Shown here one piece after another: positions 18,274-28,440 of a DNA stretch of 32,403 bases (position 1 is the stretch's first letter; every line of letters starts with the position of its first letter). Source of the stretch: Burkholderiales bacterium (lineage in GTDB: Bacteria; Pseudomonadota; Gammaproteobacteria; Burkholderiales; Burkholderiaceae_C). Location of the stretch: the NCBI GenBank assembly GCA_028864885.1, contig JAGWLR010000036.1, positions 1 to 32,403 of the forward strand. The letters run 5' to 3'. The notes beneath the pieces are model-generated. The model had not been told where the DNA came from and did not search any database. It was given only the letters and a program-made list of their open reading frames with translations. The position numbers and the translations under genes are program-made.

Positions 18274-19555
18274 TGCTTCTTTGTTTGAGCGCGCTCAGCG
18301 CTCGATCCCCGGGGGCGTCAATTCGCCCGTCCGTGCTTTTCGTGCCGTGGGCGGCACCCCGCGCTTCATCACCCGAGCTCAGGGCGCCTACATCTGGGAC
18401 GCTGAGGGGCAGCAATACATCGACTACATCGGGTCTTGGGGCCCCATGATCGTTGGGCACGGCCACCCAGCTGTTCTAGAAGCGGTTCAGAAAGCGGTGG
18501 TCGATGGCTTTTCCTTTGGTGCCCCCACCGAGCGGGAAATCGAACTGGCGGAGGAAATCCTCAAGCTCGTCCCCAGCGCCGAACAGGTTCGCCTGGTCAG
18601 CTCGGGCACCGAGGCGGGCATGAGTGCCATTCGCCTCGCGCGTGGCTACACGGGGCGCAGCAAGCTCATCAAGTTTGAGGGCTGCTACCACGGCCACGCC
18701 GATGCCTTGCTCGTCAAGGCTGGCTCTGGTCTGGCTACTTTCGGGCACCCCACCAGCGCAGGTGTGCCGCCAGAGGTGGTGCAACACACCATCGTGCTGG
18801 AGTACAACAACGTTGAGCAACTGGAACAGGCATTCAGCGAACACGGCCACCATCTGGCGTGCGTGATGATTGAGGCCATCGCTGGCAACATGAACTTCGT
18901 TCGAGCCAGTGTGCCTTTCATGAAACGCTTGCGTGAGTTGTGCACCGAGTACGGTGCGCTGCTGGTGTTTGACGAAGTGATGACCGGCTTTCGTGTGGCC
19001 TTGGGGGGGGCGCAAAGCCTGTTTGCGCAGTGGATCCCAGGCTTCAAGCCGGACTTGAGCGTCTTTGGCAAAGTGATCGGCGGCGGCATGCCCCTGGCTG
19101 CCTTTGCCGGCCCCACCGAGATCATGGCGCAATTGGCCCCGCTGGGCCCGGTCTACCAGGCCGGCACCTTGTCAGGCAACCCAGTGGCCACCGCCTGTGG
19201 CCTGGCCACACTCAAGCTGATTCAACAGCCAGGATTTTTTGAATCCCTGTCGCAACGCACCGGGGCATTGATTTCCGGGCTGACTGACGCGGCCCGCACC
19301 GCAGGCATTCCGCTGTGCGGAGATCACCTTGGCGGCATGTTCGGCTTTTTCTTTGCAGACCAGTTGCCACAGAATTACGCGGCCGTGATGGCCCATGGCA
19401 GCACGCGCTTCAACCGTTTCTTCCACGAGATGTTAGACCGTGGCGTGTACCTGGCACCCGCCATGTATGAAGCGGGCTTCGTGAGCGCCGCCCACACCGA
19501 CAAAGACATCTCCCAAACCATCGACGCGGCGAAACAGGCGTTCGCCGCGCTGTAA
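18263..19555 (+). CDS. hemL: Glutamate-1-semialdehyde 2,1-aminomutase
   Basis: HemL converts glutamate-1-semialdehyde to 5-aminolevulinate, the C5-route precursor of haem, using PLP in the cytoplasm. The 430-residue length is standard. Visible motifs are [14 protein letters not shown] at the N-terminus, [16 protein letters not shown] (113-128), [16 protein letters not shown] (141-156), FDEVMTGFR (236-244) and the PLP lysine Lys270 in [13 protein letters not shown]. The start codon lies within the last codons of the thiD-like gene (11-nt overlap). mpl follows 20 nt after the stop. Confidence 0.97.
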   Translation: MSTNASLFERAQRSIPGGVNSPVRAFRAVGGTPRFITRAQGAYIWDAEGQQYIDYIGSWGPMIVGHGHPAVLEAVQKAVVDGFSFGAPTEREIELAEEILKLVPSAEQVRLVSSGTEAGMSAIRLARGYTGRSKLIKFEGCYHGHADALLVKAGSGLATFGHPTSAGVPPEVVQHTIVLEYNNVEQLEQAFSEHGHHLACVMIEAIAGNMNFVRASVPFMKRLRELCTEYGALLVFDEVMTGFRVALGGAQSLFAQWIPGFKPDLSVFGKVIGGGMPLAAFAGPTEIMAQLAPLGPVYQAGTLSGNPVATACGLATLKLIQQPGFFESLSQRTGALISGLTDAARTAGIPLCGDHLGGMFGFFFADQLPQNYAAVMAHGSTRFNRFFHEMLDRGVYLAPAMYEAGFVSAAHTDKDISQTIDAAKQAFAAL

Positions 19556-19575
19556 TCGCAGCCCTTTCAGCAGAC

Positions 19576-20952
19576 ATGCACATTCACATTCTTGGAATCT
19601 GCGGCACCTTCATGGGAGGCATTGCCGCGCTCGCTCGCGAAGCCGGTCACCGCGTCACCGGTTGCGATGCTGGTGTCTATCCGCCCATGAGCGACCAACT
19701 TCGCGCACTGGGCATCGACCTGATTGAAGGCTACAACGCCGATCAGATCCAACTCAAGCCGGATCTGTTTGTCGTTGGCAATGTGGTCTCTCGCGGCAAC
19801 CCCTTGATGGAAGCCATTCTGGATGCCGGCCTACCCTACACCAGTGGCCCGCAATGGCTGAGCGAAAACGTGCTGCAGGGCCGGCATGTGCTGGCCGTAG
19901 CAGGCACCCACGGCAAGACCACCACCACCTCCATGCTGACCTGGATCCTGGAAGCCTGTGGGCTCCAACCAGGTTTTTTGGTGGGCGGTGTGCCGCAAAA
20001 CTTTGGGGTATCCGCACGGCTCGGCCTGACCGAATCTGAGGGAGCCTCCGCCACGGGGCGCCCCTTCGTGATCGAAGCCGATGAATACGACACAGCGTTT
20101 TTTGACAAGCGCAGCAAGTTTGTTCACTACCGCCCTCGCACGGCCGTTCTCAACAACCTTGAGTTTGATCACGCCGACATCTTTGCCGATCTGGCGGCCA
20201 TCGAAACTCAGTTTCACCACCTGGTGAGAACCGTGCCCGGCACGGGCCGCCTGGTCGTGAATGCGCGAGAGGACAGCCTGCAACGTGTGCTCGACCGGGG
20301 GTGCTGGAGCGATGTCGTCCGTTTTGGCGTGCGCGGCGACGCGCCTGGCTTCCGTGCACGGGGTGAGCCTCATGCTTTCGACGTGCTGAAAGCCGGTGTG
20401 CTGGTGGGACGTGTCGAATGGAGCCTGCTGGGCGAACACAATCAGATGAATGCCCTGGCCGCCATTGCCGCCGCCGAACATGTGGGCGTTGCGCTGCAAG
20501 ACGCGTGTGCCGCGTTGGGCCAGTTTGCCAACGTGAAGCGTCGCCTGGAATGGCGTGGTGAGGTTCGTGGCATCACCGTTTACGACGACTTTGCCCATCA
20601 CCCCACCGCCATCCGCACCACGGTAGACGGTTTGCGCCGCAAGGTCGGGCCTGATCACCGCATTCTGGCGGTGTTCGAACCCCGTTCCAATACGATGAAA
20701 TTGGGCACCATGAAAGCCCAGTTGCCCTGGTCACTCGAAGAAGCAGATCTGGCGTTCTGTCACAGCGGCGGATTGGGATGGGATGCCCAGGAAGCGCTGT
20801 TGCCCATGGGCGACCGCGCCGTCGTAGCTGACAACATCGACGCCCTGGTGACCAAAGTGGTCAAAGCAGCCCAACCAGGCGATCAGATCCTGTGCATGAG
20901 CAATGGCGGCTTTGGGGGCATTCACGACAAGCTGCTTCAGGCCCTGGCCTGA
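19576..20952 (+). CDS. mpl: UDP-N-acetylmuramate:L-Ala-gamma-D-Glu-meso-DAP ligase (murein recycling)
   Basis: Mpl attaches the recycled tripeptide L-Ala-D-Glu-DAP to UDP-MurNAc in the cytoplasm. The 458-residue protein has the Mur ligase plan: an N-terminal Rossmann-like motif HILGICGTFMGGIAALA (4-20), which is Mpl-like rather than MurC-like, the P-loop GTHGKTTTTS (110-119), the substrate segment VIEADEYDTAFFDKRSKFVHYRP, and the C-terminal DDFAHHPTAI and FEPRSNTMKLG blocks. It is downstream of hemL on the same strand and probably co-transcribed. It converges with the ugpQ-like gene, with only 6 nt between stop codons and no terminator visible. Confidence 0.96.
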   Translation: MHIHILGICGTFMGGIAALAREAGHRVTGCDAGVYPPMSDQLRALGIDLIEGYNADQIQLKPDLFVVGNVVSRGNPLMEAILDAGLPYTSGPQWLSENVLQGRHVLAVAGTHGKTTTTSMLTWILEACGLQPGFLVGGVPQNFGVSARLGLTESEGASATGRPFVIEADEYDTAFFDKRSKFVHYRPRTAVLNNLEFDHADIFADLAAIETQFHHLVRTVPGTGRLVVNAREDSLQRVLDRGCWSDVVRFGVRGDAPGFRARGEPHAFDVLKAGVLVGRVEWSLLGEHNQMNALAAIAAAEHVGVALQDACAALGQFANVKRRLEWRGEVRGITVYDDFAHHPTAIRTTVDGLRRKVGPDHRILAVFEPRSNTMKLGTMKAQLPWSLEEADLAFCHSGGLGWDAQEALLPMGDRAVVADNIDALVTKVVKAAQPGDQILCMSNGGFGGIHDKLLQALA

Positions 20953-20958
20953 ACCGAC

Positions 20959-21747
20959 TCATCTGATTTGCTCTTGGGCGGCTGAGCCAAACAGATCGAC
21001 ACGGTCGGTAATCAAGCCATCCAAACCTTCGGCAGCCAAGGCCTGGGCTTGATCCGGCTCATTGACGGTGTAGGTCAAAGCCTTGAACCCGGCTTGGTGG
21101 ATCCAATCAATCCGCTCGGCCGACAGATGGGGGTGGTGCACCACCAGCGCCACGCAGCCCAGATCTGCGGCCTGCTCCCGCCAGTCATCGACCCAGTGCT
21201 CCAGCAACAAGGCTCGGGGAAGATCCGGCTGCGCACGCTGCGCAGCCTGCAGCGCCGACACGTCGAATGAACTCAGCAGGGGCAAGACGGAACGGCCCAG
21301 CCAAAGGCGAGCGACCTCATTGGCGACCACCTCGCCACAGCGAAGCGAATCGTCCGGGCCGGGCTTGATTTCCAGGTTCACCATCAGGTCGTTGGCCTGC
21401 AACCAGACCGCCAAAGCCCCCAATCTCAACAAGGGCTCGCCAGCGTAAGGAGCACTGTGCCAACTGCCTGCGTCCAGACAAGACAACTCTGCCCAAGTGC
21501 GCGCCACTGCTACCCCAGCTCCATCGGTGGTGCGCTCCAGTCTTGCATCGTGCAACAGATAGGGCTCGCCGTCTGCGCTCAGGGTGACGTCACATTCAAA
21601 CATCGCAAAACCCTGACTTGCGCCGAGGCGGAACGCGGCCAGCGTGTTCTCGGGCGCCAATTTGCCCGCCCCGCGGTGAGCGATCCAGAATGGATAAGGC
21701 CAGCCTGCAGACCCATTGATTTGCCACTTGTTCATGGGCATCAGCAT
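20959..21747 (-). CDS. ugpQ: Glycerophosphodiester phosphodiesterase (UgpQ-like, cytoplasmic)
   Basis: This 262-residue GDPD-family TIM barrel would split glycerophosphodiesters such as glycerophosphocholine into glycerol-3-phosphate and an alcohol. The catalytic set is visible: IAHRGAGKLAPENTLAAF with His24 and Arg25, FECDVTLSADG with Glu51 and Asp53, and LLHDARLERTTDG with His66. The later NLEIKPG and the C-terminal GLDGLITDRVDLF complete the family pattern. No signal peptide is seen, so the UgpQ-type cytoplasmic form is likely. The N-terminus has several close methionines (MLMPMNKW), and no good ribosome binding site decides between them. Confidence 0.93.
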   Translation of the reverse strand: MLMPMNKWQINGSAGWPYPFWIAHRGAGKLAPENTLAAFRLGASQGFAMFECDVTLSADGEPYLLHDARLERTTDGAGVAVARTWAELSCLDAGSWHSAPYAGEPLLRLGALAVWLQANDLMVNLEIKPGPDDSLRCGEVVANEVARLWLGRSVLPLLSSFDVSALQAAQRAQPDLPRALLLEHWVDDWREQAADLGCVALVVHHPHLSAERIDWIHQAGFKALTYTVNEPDQAQALAAEGLDGLITDRVDLFGSAAQEQIR

Positions 21748-21914
21748 AGGGCAGAACCACCCCGATGAGCCCCCTGCGGCGGTCAGGACATCCCCTGTTT
21801 GGTAACATCCCCCCTCAGGCGCGAAATACCAACCTTGTTTGCGCTGGGAACGACATTTTTCGAGCCCGGCGCATCATCCATTTGTCCACCGGCCTTTTCG
21901 CGTCTGGCGCACTC

Positions 21915-24900
21915 ATGAACGCACCCACCGAGCTGACCCACATGACCGCCCAGGCCGCTGCCGATCTGCACGACGGCCAGCCCCGCCTGCGCGAGATTCC
22001 GTACAACTACACCTCTTTCTCAGACCGCGAGATTGTTCAGCGCCTGCTGGGGCAACGCGCCTGGGAAGTCCTGAGCCTGCTTCGCACCGAACGCCAGACC
22101 GGCCGCTCTGCCCGCATGCTGTACGAAGTGCTGGGCGATGTCTGGGTGGTACAACGCAACCCCTATTTGCAAGACGACCTGCTCGACAACCCCAAGCGTC
22201 GTGGCCAGTTGATTGAGGCTTTGCACCACCGCTTGGGCGAAGTCGATAAGCGCCGTCACCCTGAATCAGGGCCAGACGCCTCGCGCGATGCTTTGGTGGG
22301 CGAGTTGCTGACGGCCGCGCGCAACGCGGTTGACCGTTTTGCCAAGAACTTTGACCAGATGGGTGCCTTGCGTGAGCGCACCACCAAGGTCCTGGGCAAG
22401 GTCACCAAGGGCGACAACATCAAGTTCGATGGCCTGAGTCGCGTTTCGCACGTGACCGACGCCACCGACTGGCGGGTGGAATACCCCTTCGTCGTGCTGA
22501 CACCTGACACCGAAGAGGAAATGGCCGCCCTGGTGAAGGGCTGCGTTGAATTGGGCTTGACCATCATCCCACGTGGGGGCGGCACCGGTTACACCGGTGG
22601 CGCTGTGCCGCTGACCTGGAAGAGCGCGGTGATCAACACCGAAAAGCTCGAACAGATGACTGAAGTCGAGATGGTGACGCTGCCTGGGGTGGACAAGCCC
22701 GTGGCCACCATCTGGACCGGCGCCGGCGTGGTCACCCAGCGCGTGGCCGATGCGGCGGAGCGCGGCGGGTTTGTGTTCGCGGTCGACCCGACCTCGGCGG
22801 AAGCCTCATGCGTGGGCGGCAACATTGCCATGAATGCGGGTGGTAAGAAAGCGGTGCTGTGGGGCACCGCACTGGACAACTTGGCGTCGTGGCGCATGGT
22901 CACCCCGAACGCCGAATGGCTGGAAGTGGTGCGCCTGAACCACAACCTGGGCAAGATCCACGATGTCGAAGTGGCCAGCTTCGAGTTGCGTTACTTCGCT
23001 GCCGATGGCAAGACACCCTTGCGCACCGAATGCTTGGACATCCCCGGCCGCACGTTCCGCAAGGAAGGCCTGGGCAAGGACGTGACCGACAAGTTCCTGG
23101 CTGGCCTGCCTGGCATTCAGAAGGAAGGCTGCGACGGCCTGATCACCAGCGCACGCTGGGTCGTGCACCGCATGCCCAAGCACGTTCGCACTGTGTGCCT
23201 GGAGTTCTTCGGCAACCCCACTGAGGGCGTGCCTTCGATCGTCGAGATCAAGGACTTCATGTTCGCCGAGATGAAGCAACCGGGCGGCGCCATCCTGGCT
23301 GGTCTGGAGCATCTGGACGACCGCTACCTGCGCGCGGTGGGTTACGCCACCAAGAGCAAGCGAGGCACCCTGCCCAAGATGGTTCTGGTGGGCGACATCG
23401 TCGGTGACGACGAAGACCGCGTAGCCCGCGCCACCAGCGAAGTCATCCGCCTGGCCAATGGCCGCAGTGGCGAAGGTTTCGTGGCCGTGAGCGCCGATGC
23501 CCGCAAGAAGTTCTGGGCCGACCGAAAGCGCACCGCCGCTATTGCCAAGCACACCAACGCCTTCAAGGTGAACGAGGACGTGGTGATCCCGCTGCCCCGC
23601 ATGGGTGAGTACACGCTGGGCATCGAGCGCATCAACATCGAGTTGAGCCTGCGCAACAAGCTGGCCATCGCGGATGCGCTGACCGCTTTCATCCAAAGCG
23701 GCAACCTGCCCATGGGCAAGGTGGAAGATGCCGAAGAGCTGCCCAGCCCTGAGCAGTTGACCGAGAAGGTCAACACGGCCCTGGCTCACCTGAGCACAGT
23801 GCGGGGCCGCTGGCAGTTCTTGTACGACAACATCGACGTCCCCTTGACATCGGTGGGAGACCAGCTGGTTTCACTCGGCTACGAACAGCACCGCAACGGC
23901 ACCTATGCCGCCCAAGACGGCGACACGGTGTTCAACCTTCTGCAAACGTGGTCGATCCGCGCCAGCTGGAAAAAAGAGATCCGCGACGAGCTGGCCAAGA
24001 TCTTCACCGGTGCGGCCTTGAGCCCCATCGTGGACGAACTCAAACGCATCCACAAGCAAGTGCTGCGTGGTCGTGTATGGGTGGCCCTGCACATGCACGC
24101 GGGCGACGGCAACGTGCACACCAACCTGCCCGTCAACAGCGACAACTACGAGATGCTGCAAACGGCCCATGAAGCCGTGGCACGCATCATGAAGCTGGCT
24201 CGCTCGCTGGATGGCGTGATCTCTGGCGAACACGGCATTGGCATCACCAAGCTGGAGTTCTTGTCTGACGACGAAATCGCCAACTTCACCGCCTACAAGC
24301 AGAAGGTCGACCCCGAAGGCCGCTTCAACAAGGGGAAGCTGCTGCGCGGTGCGGCCCTGAAGGCCTTGGGCGATGACGTGCATGCCGCCGACCTGACCGA
24401 GGCTTACACGCCTTCGTTCGGCCTGATGGGCCATGAATCGCTGATCATGCAGCAGTCCGACATTGGCGACATCGCCGCGTCGGTGAAAGACTGCCTGCGC
24501 TGCGGCAAGTGCAAGCCCGTGTGTGCCACCCATGTGCCACGCGCCAACTTGCTGTACAGCCCACGCAACAAGATCCTGGCCACCTCGCTGCTGGTTGAGG
24601 CCTTCCTGTACGAAGAGCAGACACGCCGTGGCGTGTCCATCAAGCACTGGGAAGAGTTTGAGGACGTGGCCGACCACTGCACGGTCTGCCACAAGTGCCT
24701 GACCCCCTGCCCGGTCAAGATCGACTTTGGCGATGTGTCCATGAACATGCGCAACCTGCTGACCAAGTTGGGCAAGAAGTCCTTCCGTCCAGCCGGTGCC
24801 GCAGGCATGTTGATGCTCAACACCAATAACCCGCAAACGATCAAGATTGTGCGCAGTGCCCTGGTAGATGTGGCCATGCCGCTGCAGCGTCTGGGCAATG

Positions 24901-25904
24901 AGGTGCTCAAGCTGGCCGCGCGCAAGCAGACCGATGCACCGCCCGCCTCGGTTGGCCGCGCTTCGCTCAAGCAAGAGATCATCCACTTCGTCAACAAGAA
25001 AATGCCTGGCGGCCTGCCCAAGAAGACCGCTCGCGCCCTGCTTGACATTGAGGACAAGGATTACGTCCCCATCATCCGTGACCCCAAGGCCACCACGGCC
25101 GATACCGAGGCGGTGTTTTACTTCCCTGGCTGCGGTTCGGAGCGATTGTTCTCGCAAGTGGGCCTGGCCACCCAGGCTATGCTGTGGCATGCGGGCGTGC
25201 AGACTGTGCTGCCTCCGGGCTATCTGTGCTGCGGCTATCCGCAACGCGGCTCAGGTCAGTTCGACAAAGCCGAGAAGATGATCACCGACAACCGGGTGCT
25301 GTTCCACCGTGTGGCCAACACGCTGAACTACCTCGACATCAAAACGGTGGTGGTGAGTTGCGGCACCTGCTATGACCAATTGCAGGGCTACCAGTTCGAC
25401 AAGATCTTCCCGGGCAGCCGCATCATTGACATCCACGAATACCTGTTGGAAAAAGGCATCACGCTGTCCAACAAGGGTGCCTACTTGTTCCACGATCCCT
25501 GCCACAGCCCGATGAAGCTGCAGGATCCAATGAAAACGGTCAAGGCCTTGCTGGGCGATGGCGTGATCAAGTCGGAACGCTGCTGTGGCGAGGCAGGCAC
25601 CCTGGCGGTCAGTCGTCCCGATGTATCTACCCAGATCCGCTTCCGGAAGGAAGAAGAGATCCTCAAGGGCGAGGCGGCCTTGCGTGACCAGGGCCTGATC
25701 GGCCCCAAGGACAACGTCAAGATGCTGACCTCATGCCCAGCCTGCTTGCAGGGCTTGAGCCGCTACGGCGAAGACTTGCAGAACGGCTTGCTCGAAGCCG
25801 ACTACATCGTCATCGAGATGGCCAAGCAGATCCTGGGTGAGAACTGGATGCGTGAATACGTAGACCGTGCCAATGCCGGCGGCATCGAGCGCGTGCTGGT
25901 CTGA
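21915..25904 (+). CDS. Giant FAD-linked oxidase / Fe-S / CCG-domain oxidoreductase (DUF3683 type)
   Basis: This 1329-residue single polypeptide joins parts that are often separate subunits. In order: a DUF3683-like N-terminal region (about 20-110, [19 protein letters not shown]); an FAD-binding-4 domain from about 190 with [15 protein letters not shown] (219-233) and [11 protein letters not shown] (300-310); the FAD-oxidase C-terminal domain with [15 protein letters not shown] (726-740) and [13 protein letters not shown]; two 4Fe-4S sites, [11 protein letters not shown] (860-870) and [11 protein letters not shown] (922-932); and two CCG modules with PGCG, CCGYPQ, SCGTC and DPCHS, RCCGEAG, SCPAC. 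The plan resembles GlcD/Dld plus GlpC/GlcF, so oxidation of a 2-hydroxyacid such as D-lactate or glycolate with electrons passed on through Fe-S centres is inferred. The substrate is unknown. I start at ATG 21915; an open frame 50 codons upstream has no family features. A HIT gene follows 20 nt later. Confidence 0.93.
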   Translation: MNAPTELTHMTAQAAADLHDGQPRLREIPYNYTSFSDREIVQRLLGQRAWEVLSLLRTERQTGRSARMLYEVLGDVWVVQRNPYLQDDLLDNPKRRGQLIEALHHRLGEVDKRRHPESGPDASRDALVGELLTAARNAVDRFAKNFDQMGALRERTTKVLGKVTKGDNIKFDGLSRVSHVTDATDWRVEYPFVVLTPDTEEEMAALVKGCVELGLTIIPRGGGTGYTGGAVPLTWKSAVINTEKLEQMTEVEMVTLPGVDKPVATIWTGAGVVTQRVADAAERGGFVFAVDPTSAEASCVGGNIAMNAGGKKAVLWGTALDNLASWRMVTPNAEWLEVVRLNHNLGKIHDVEVASFELRYFAADGKTPLRTECLDIPGRTFRKEGLGKDVTDKFLAGLPGIQKEGCDGLITSARWVVHRMPKHVRTVCLEFFGNPTEGVPSIVEIKDFMFAEMKQPGGAILAGLEHLDDRYLRAVGYATKSKRGTLPKMVLVGDIVGDDEDRVARATSEVIRLANGRSGEGFVAVSADARKKFWADRKRTAAIAKHTNAFKVNEDVVIPLPRMGEYTLGIERINIELSLRNKLAIADALTAFIQSGNLPMGKVEDAEELPSPEQLTEKVNTALAHLSTVRGRWQFLYDNIDVPLTSVGDQLVSLGYEQHRNGTYAAQDGDTVFNLLQTWSIRASWKKEIRDELAKIFTGAALSPIVDELKRIHKQVLRGRVWVALHMHAGDGNVHTNLPVNSDNYEMLQTAHEAVARIMKLARSLDGVISGEHGIGITKLEFLSDDEIANFTAYKQKVDPEGRFNKGKLLRGAALKALGDDVHAADLTEAYTPSFGLMGHESLIMQQSDIGDIAASVKDCLRCGKCKPVCATHVPRANLLYSPRNKILATSLLVEAFLYEEQTRRGVSIKHWEEFEDVADHCTVCHKCLTPCPVKIDFGDVSMNMRNLLTKLGKKSFRPAGAAGMLMLNTNNPQTIKIVRSALVDVAMPLQRLGNEVLKLAARKQTDAPPASVGRASLKQEIIHFVNKKMPGGLPKKTARALLDIEDKDYVPIIRDPKATTADTEAVFYFPGCGSERLFSQVGLATQAMLWHAGVQTVLPPGYLCCGYPQRGSGQFDKAEKMITDNRVLFHRVANTLNYLDIKTVVVSCGTCYDQLQGYQFDKIFPGSRIIDIHEYLLEKGITLSNKGAYLFHDPCHSPMKLQDPMKTVKALLGDGVIKSERCCGEAGTLAVSRPDVSTQIRFRKEEEILKGEAALRDQGLIGPKDNVKMLTSCPACLQGLSRYGEDLQNGLLEADYIVIEMAKQILGENWMREYVDRANAGGIERVLV

Positions 25905-25924
25905 GTTCCAAGGAGTACCAAACG

Positions 25925-26374
25925 GTGAACCCAGTTGAACGCCACCCCCACTGCGAGTTGTGTCAGCAGGATGGGGGCATCCTGATCGTCAAGACTGAAA
26001 AATTGCGCGTGGTCCGTGTGGACGATGCAGACTATCCGGGGTTTTATCGGGTGATCTGGAACGACCATGCGGCCGAGTTCACCGATTTGTCACCCGCCGA
26101 TCAAGTGCCATGCCTGGCGGCGGTGGCACTTGTGGAAACGCTGGTGCGACAACACCTCAAACCCACCAAAGTGAATCTGGCCAGCCTAGGCAATGTGGTG
26201 CCTCATCTGCATTGGCATGTGATTGCCCGTTTTGCCGACGACAAGCACTTTCCGCAGCCGATCTGGGGGCAAGCTCAACGCGAGGTCCCGGCCGATCGCT
26301 GGCAAGATCTCCGACAAGCATTGCCCGCACTCGATCAAGCGATCAAGGATGCTGTGCTGACCAGTCCGCAGTAA
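25925..26374 (+). CDS. HIT-family nucleotide hydrolase/transferase-like protein
   Basis: This 149-residue histidine-triad protein has the signature GNVVPHLHWHVIARF, which fits the HxHxH-phi-phi catalytic motif. The N-terminal HCELCQQDGG contributes a CxxC pair that may bind metal. HIT proteins hydrolyse or transfer nucleotide monophosphates; the substrate here cannot be named. The start is GTG 25925, supported by AAGGAG nine nucleotides upstream. It follows the giant oxidoreductase by 20 nt on the same strand and is probably co-transcribed. It converges with the MCP gene, with 18 nt between stops. Confidence 0.9.
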   Translation: MNPVERHPHCELCQQDGGILIVKTEKLRVVRVDDADYPGFYRVIWNDHAAEFTDLSPADQVPCLAAVALVETLVRQHLKPTKVNLASLGNVVPHLHWHVIARFADDKHFPQPIWGQAQREVPADRWQDLRQALPALDQAIKDAVLTSPQ

Positions 26375-26392
26375 CCTGTCGCGTCGAGCCGT

Positions 26393-27925
26393 TCAAGCCT
26401 CGCCCAAGCGGAAGCGCTCGACCACGTCAGCCAAGGTCCTGGCTTGTTGCTTGAGGCTTTCCGCTGCCGCCGCAGACTCTTCCACTAAAGCCGCATTCTG
26501 CTGGGTCATCTGATCCAACTGGGCAACGGCCGTGTTGACCTGACCGATGCCATGCGACTCCTGCTCGGCCGCACGGGTGATTTCGCTGATGATCTGGGTC
26601 ACGTGTTCGACACCGCCCACGATGTCGCGCATGGATGAGCCGGCTTCTTCCACCAACTTGGCGCCCGCTTCAACCCGTTCGCTCGAAGCCCCGATCAAGG
26701 TCTTGATTTCGCGCGCTGCGTTGGCACTGCGCTGGGCCAGAGAACGCACTTCACCGGCCACCACCGCAAAGCCTCGACCTTGTTCGCCTGCACGGGCGGC
26801 CTCGACTGCGGCGTTCAGCGCCAGGATGTTAGTCTGGAAAGCGATGCCATCGATCACACCGATGATTTCATTGATCTTGCGCGAGGCCTGATCAATTTCA
26901 GCCATATTGGCCACCACCTGTTCCATGACCTCACCGCCCCGCCGCGCAGACTCTGCTGCATTAGAGGCTAGGTTGTCAGCCGAGCGCGCAGCATCTGCGG
27001 TGTTGCGCACCGTGGTGGTCAACTGCACCATGGATGAGGCGGTTTCCTGCAAGCTCGATGCCGTGTTTTCGGTACGCTGGCTCAAATCCTGGTTGCCCAA
27101 GGCGATTTCCACAGAGGCCGTCCCGATCGACTGCGCCGCCTGCTTGACGGTTTTGATCGACCCCGACAGTTCGCGGACCATGCGACCCAAGGCATCCAGC
27201 AACTGCCCGACCTCGTCATCTTGCTGCGCCCGAAGCTCCCGATCAAAGTGGCCAGCGGCCACTTCATTGGCCGCATCAACGGCACTGGCAATGTCAGCGA
27301 CAACACGCCGTTGTGTCATCCACGCGAAGGCGAGTCCAGCAACGCCGGCCAAGATGCCCACCAACGTGATCCCAACTTGGCTCCATCGGGTGTAACTCTC
27401 CAGTCCGGCGAGATCCTGATCGGCATGCTGTTGCATCACACCCACCAGCGATGTGAGCTGACCAAACATGCTTTTGTATTTGTCGTCCGCCGTCTGCAAT
27501 GCCGCCACTCCGGTATTCGGATCGATCGAGGCCATGTCCAGGGCATCATCTGCTGACTTGACGTAGGACGCCATAGACTGCTTGACCGCCTGCACATCGG
27601 ATGTCGCGCGCTGATCCTTGCTCAGGGCTGCATCCAGCATGCCGTCCACCTGCCGTGCATCCTTCTGCAACTGGGTGCGAATCGCCTTGATCTGAGCGTC
27701 GCTCAGCGAGCCGATGATGGAGATGGATCGATACAGGGTGACATGGGCATTGGCAATCTGCTCCTTGATGCCCGCTACGGCCTGCAAGGTTCCCGAACTG
27801 AATTCATGGGCCTGCTGGCTGCGATCGCGATAGCCCCCCAACACGACAATGAATCCGACCAGGGCTAAAAACAAGGCCGCACAGGCGAACGCCGGCGCGG
27901 CCATCAGTTTGGTCCGTAATTTCAC
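26393..27925 (-). CDS. Methyl-accepting chemotaxis protein with helical periplasmic sensor
   Basis: This 510-residue receptor has TM1 at about 9-31, a periplasmic region of about 150 residues that is wholly helical in appearance (four-helix-bundle type), TM2 at about 185-205, a HAMP domain (about 206-258) and a cytoplasmic coiled-coil. The signalling tip contains IDGIAFQTNILALNAAVEAA (358-377), then RAGEQGRGFAVVAGEVRSLA. The C-terminus is VVERFRLGEA with no NWETF-type tether. The start is a GTG at 27925 with AAGGGG eight nucleotides before it. It is last in the cheZ-like/cheY/cheA/cheW/Cache series and starts 21 nt after the secreted Cache gene, which suggests that the Cache protein and receptor work together. 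The ligand is unknown. Confidence 0.95.
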   Translation of the reverse strand: MKLRTKLMAAPAFACAALFLALVGFIVVLGGYRDRSQQAHEFSSGTLQAVAGIKEQIANAHVTLYRSISIIGSLSDAQIKAIRTQLQKDARQVDGMLDAALSKDQRATSDVQAVKQSMASYVKSADDALDMASIDPNTGVAALQTADDKYKSMFGQLTSLVGVMQQHADQDLAGLESYTRWSQVGITLVGILAGVAGLAFAWMTQRRVVADIASAVDAANEVAAGHFDRELRAQQDDEVGQLLDALGRMVRELSGSIKTVKQAAQSIGTASVEIALGNQDLSQRTENTASSLQETASSMVQLTTTVRNTADAARSADNLASNAAESARRGGEVMEQVVANMAEIDQASRKINEIIGVIDGIAFQTNILALNAAVEAARAGEQGRGFAVVAGEVRSLAQRSANAAREIKTLIGASSERVEAGAKLVEEAGSSMRDIVGGVEHVTQIISEITRAAEQESHGIGQVNTAVAQLDQMTQQNAALVEESAAAAESLKQQARTLADVVERFRLGEA

Positions 27926-27946
27926 GCCAAACCCCTTAACGATTCA

Positions 27947-28408
27947 TCATTTGTAGATACCACCGCAAACGACGGAATCGTCCAGTCGCTCGCAATACAT
28001 GGCCTTAGGCTCAATCTTCTTGGTTTCGGGATTGGTGAACTTGTAGTCCTGCCAGAACGAGTTGTGGCTCTTGGCCAGCTCAACGCGCTCTTTCACGAAA
28101 GCCTTGCCATCGACATCTTTGAGTTCGATGAGGTTCTTGCCAATCATCTTGGCGTTGGCACCATGGGCCCGAACAGTGCCATCCATGGCATACACGACAA
28201 GGTATAGATCCTTGCTATGCCAAGTCTTGTTGTCCTTGTCGCTGAAGTCAGCATAGGCTTTTTCATGTGGCTGCGACTTGATGTAGGCCACGCCCTTTTT
28301 GACCATGGAGACGGCCTCATCCTTGGTGGCCCCCCCTTCGGCGGCCATTGCTACCGGCAGCGCCATGGACATGACAAATGGGACAAGGTAGATCAGACGA
28401 TGCTTCAT
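27947..28408 (-). CDS. Secreted single-Cache domain protein next to the MCP
   Basis: This 153-residue protein has a clear Sec signal peptide (MKHRLIYLVPFVMSMALPVAMA, then AEGG after the likely cleavage at 22/23). The mature part looks like a stand-alone Cache_2 domain: an N-terminal helix DEAVSMVKKGVAYIK, then LYLVVYAMDGTVRAHGAN, MIGKNLIELKDVDGKAFV and SFWQDYKFTNPETKKIEPKA (two runs). Two cysteines, Cys139 and Cys148, could form a periplasmic disulfide. ATG 28408 is preceded by CAGGAG at a good spacing and is preferred over a 16-codon longer frame. There is no membrane anchor other than the signal. Cache domains bind small organic ligands, but neither the ligand nor direct binding to the neighbouring receptor is shown by the sequence. 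Confidence 0.88.
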   Translation of the reverse strand: MKHRLIYLVPFVMSMALPVAMAAEGGATKDEAVSMVKKGVAYIKSQPHEKAYADFSDKDNKTWHSKDLYLVVYAMDGTVRAHGANAKMIGKNLIELKDVDGKAFVKERVELAKSHNSFWQDYKFTNPETKKIEPKAMYCERLDDSVVCGGIYK

Positions 28409-28440
28409 GGACCACTCCTGAATTTTGGGATTTGAGTCGT

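Noticed and set aside
21765-21914. 50-codon N-terminal extension of the giant oxidoreductase
   Set aside because: It has no family features, and MNAPTELTH at 21915 is a more natural start; the region is better read as the ugpQ-oxidoreductase intergenic space.
23871-25244. 457-codon frame on the minus strand opposite the giant oxidoreductase
   Set aside because: It is antisense to well-supported Fe-S and CCG motifs, and its own translation shows no family features.
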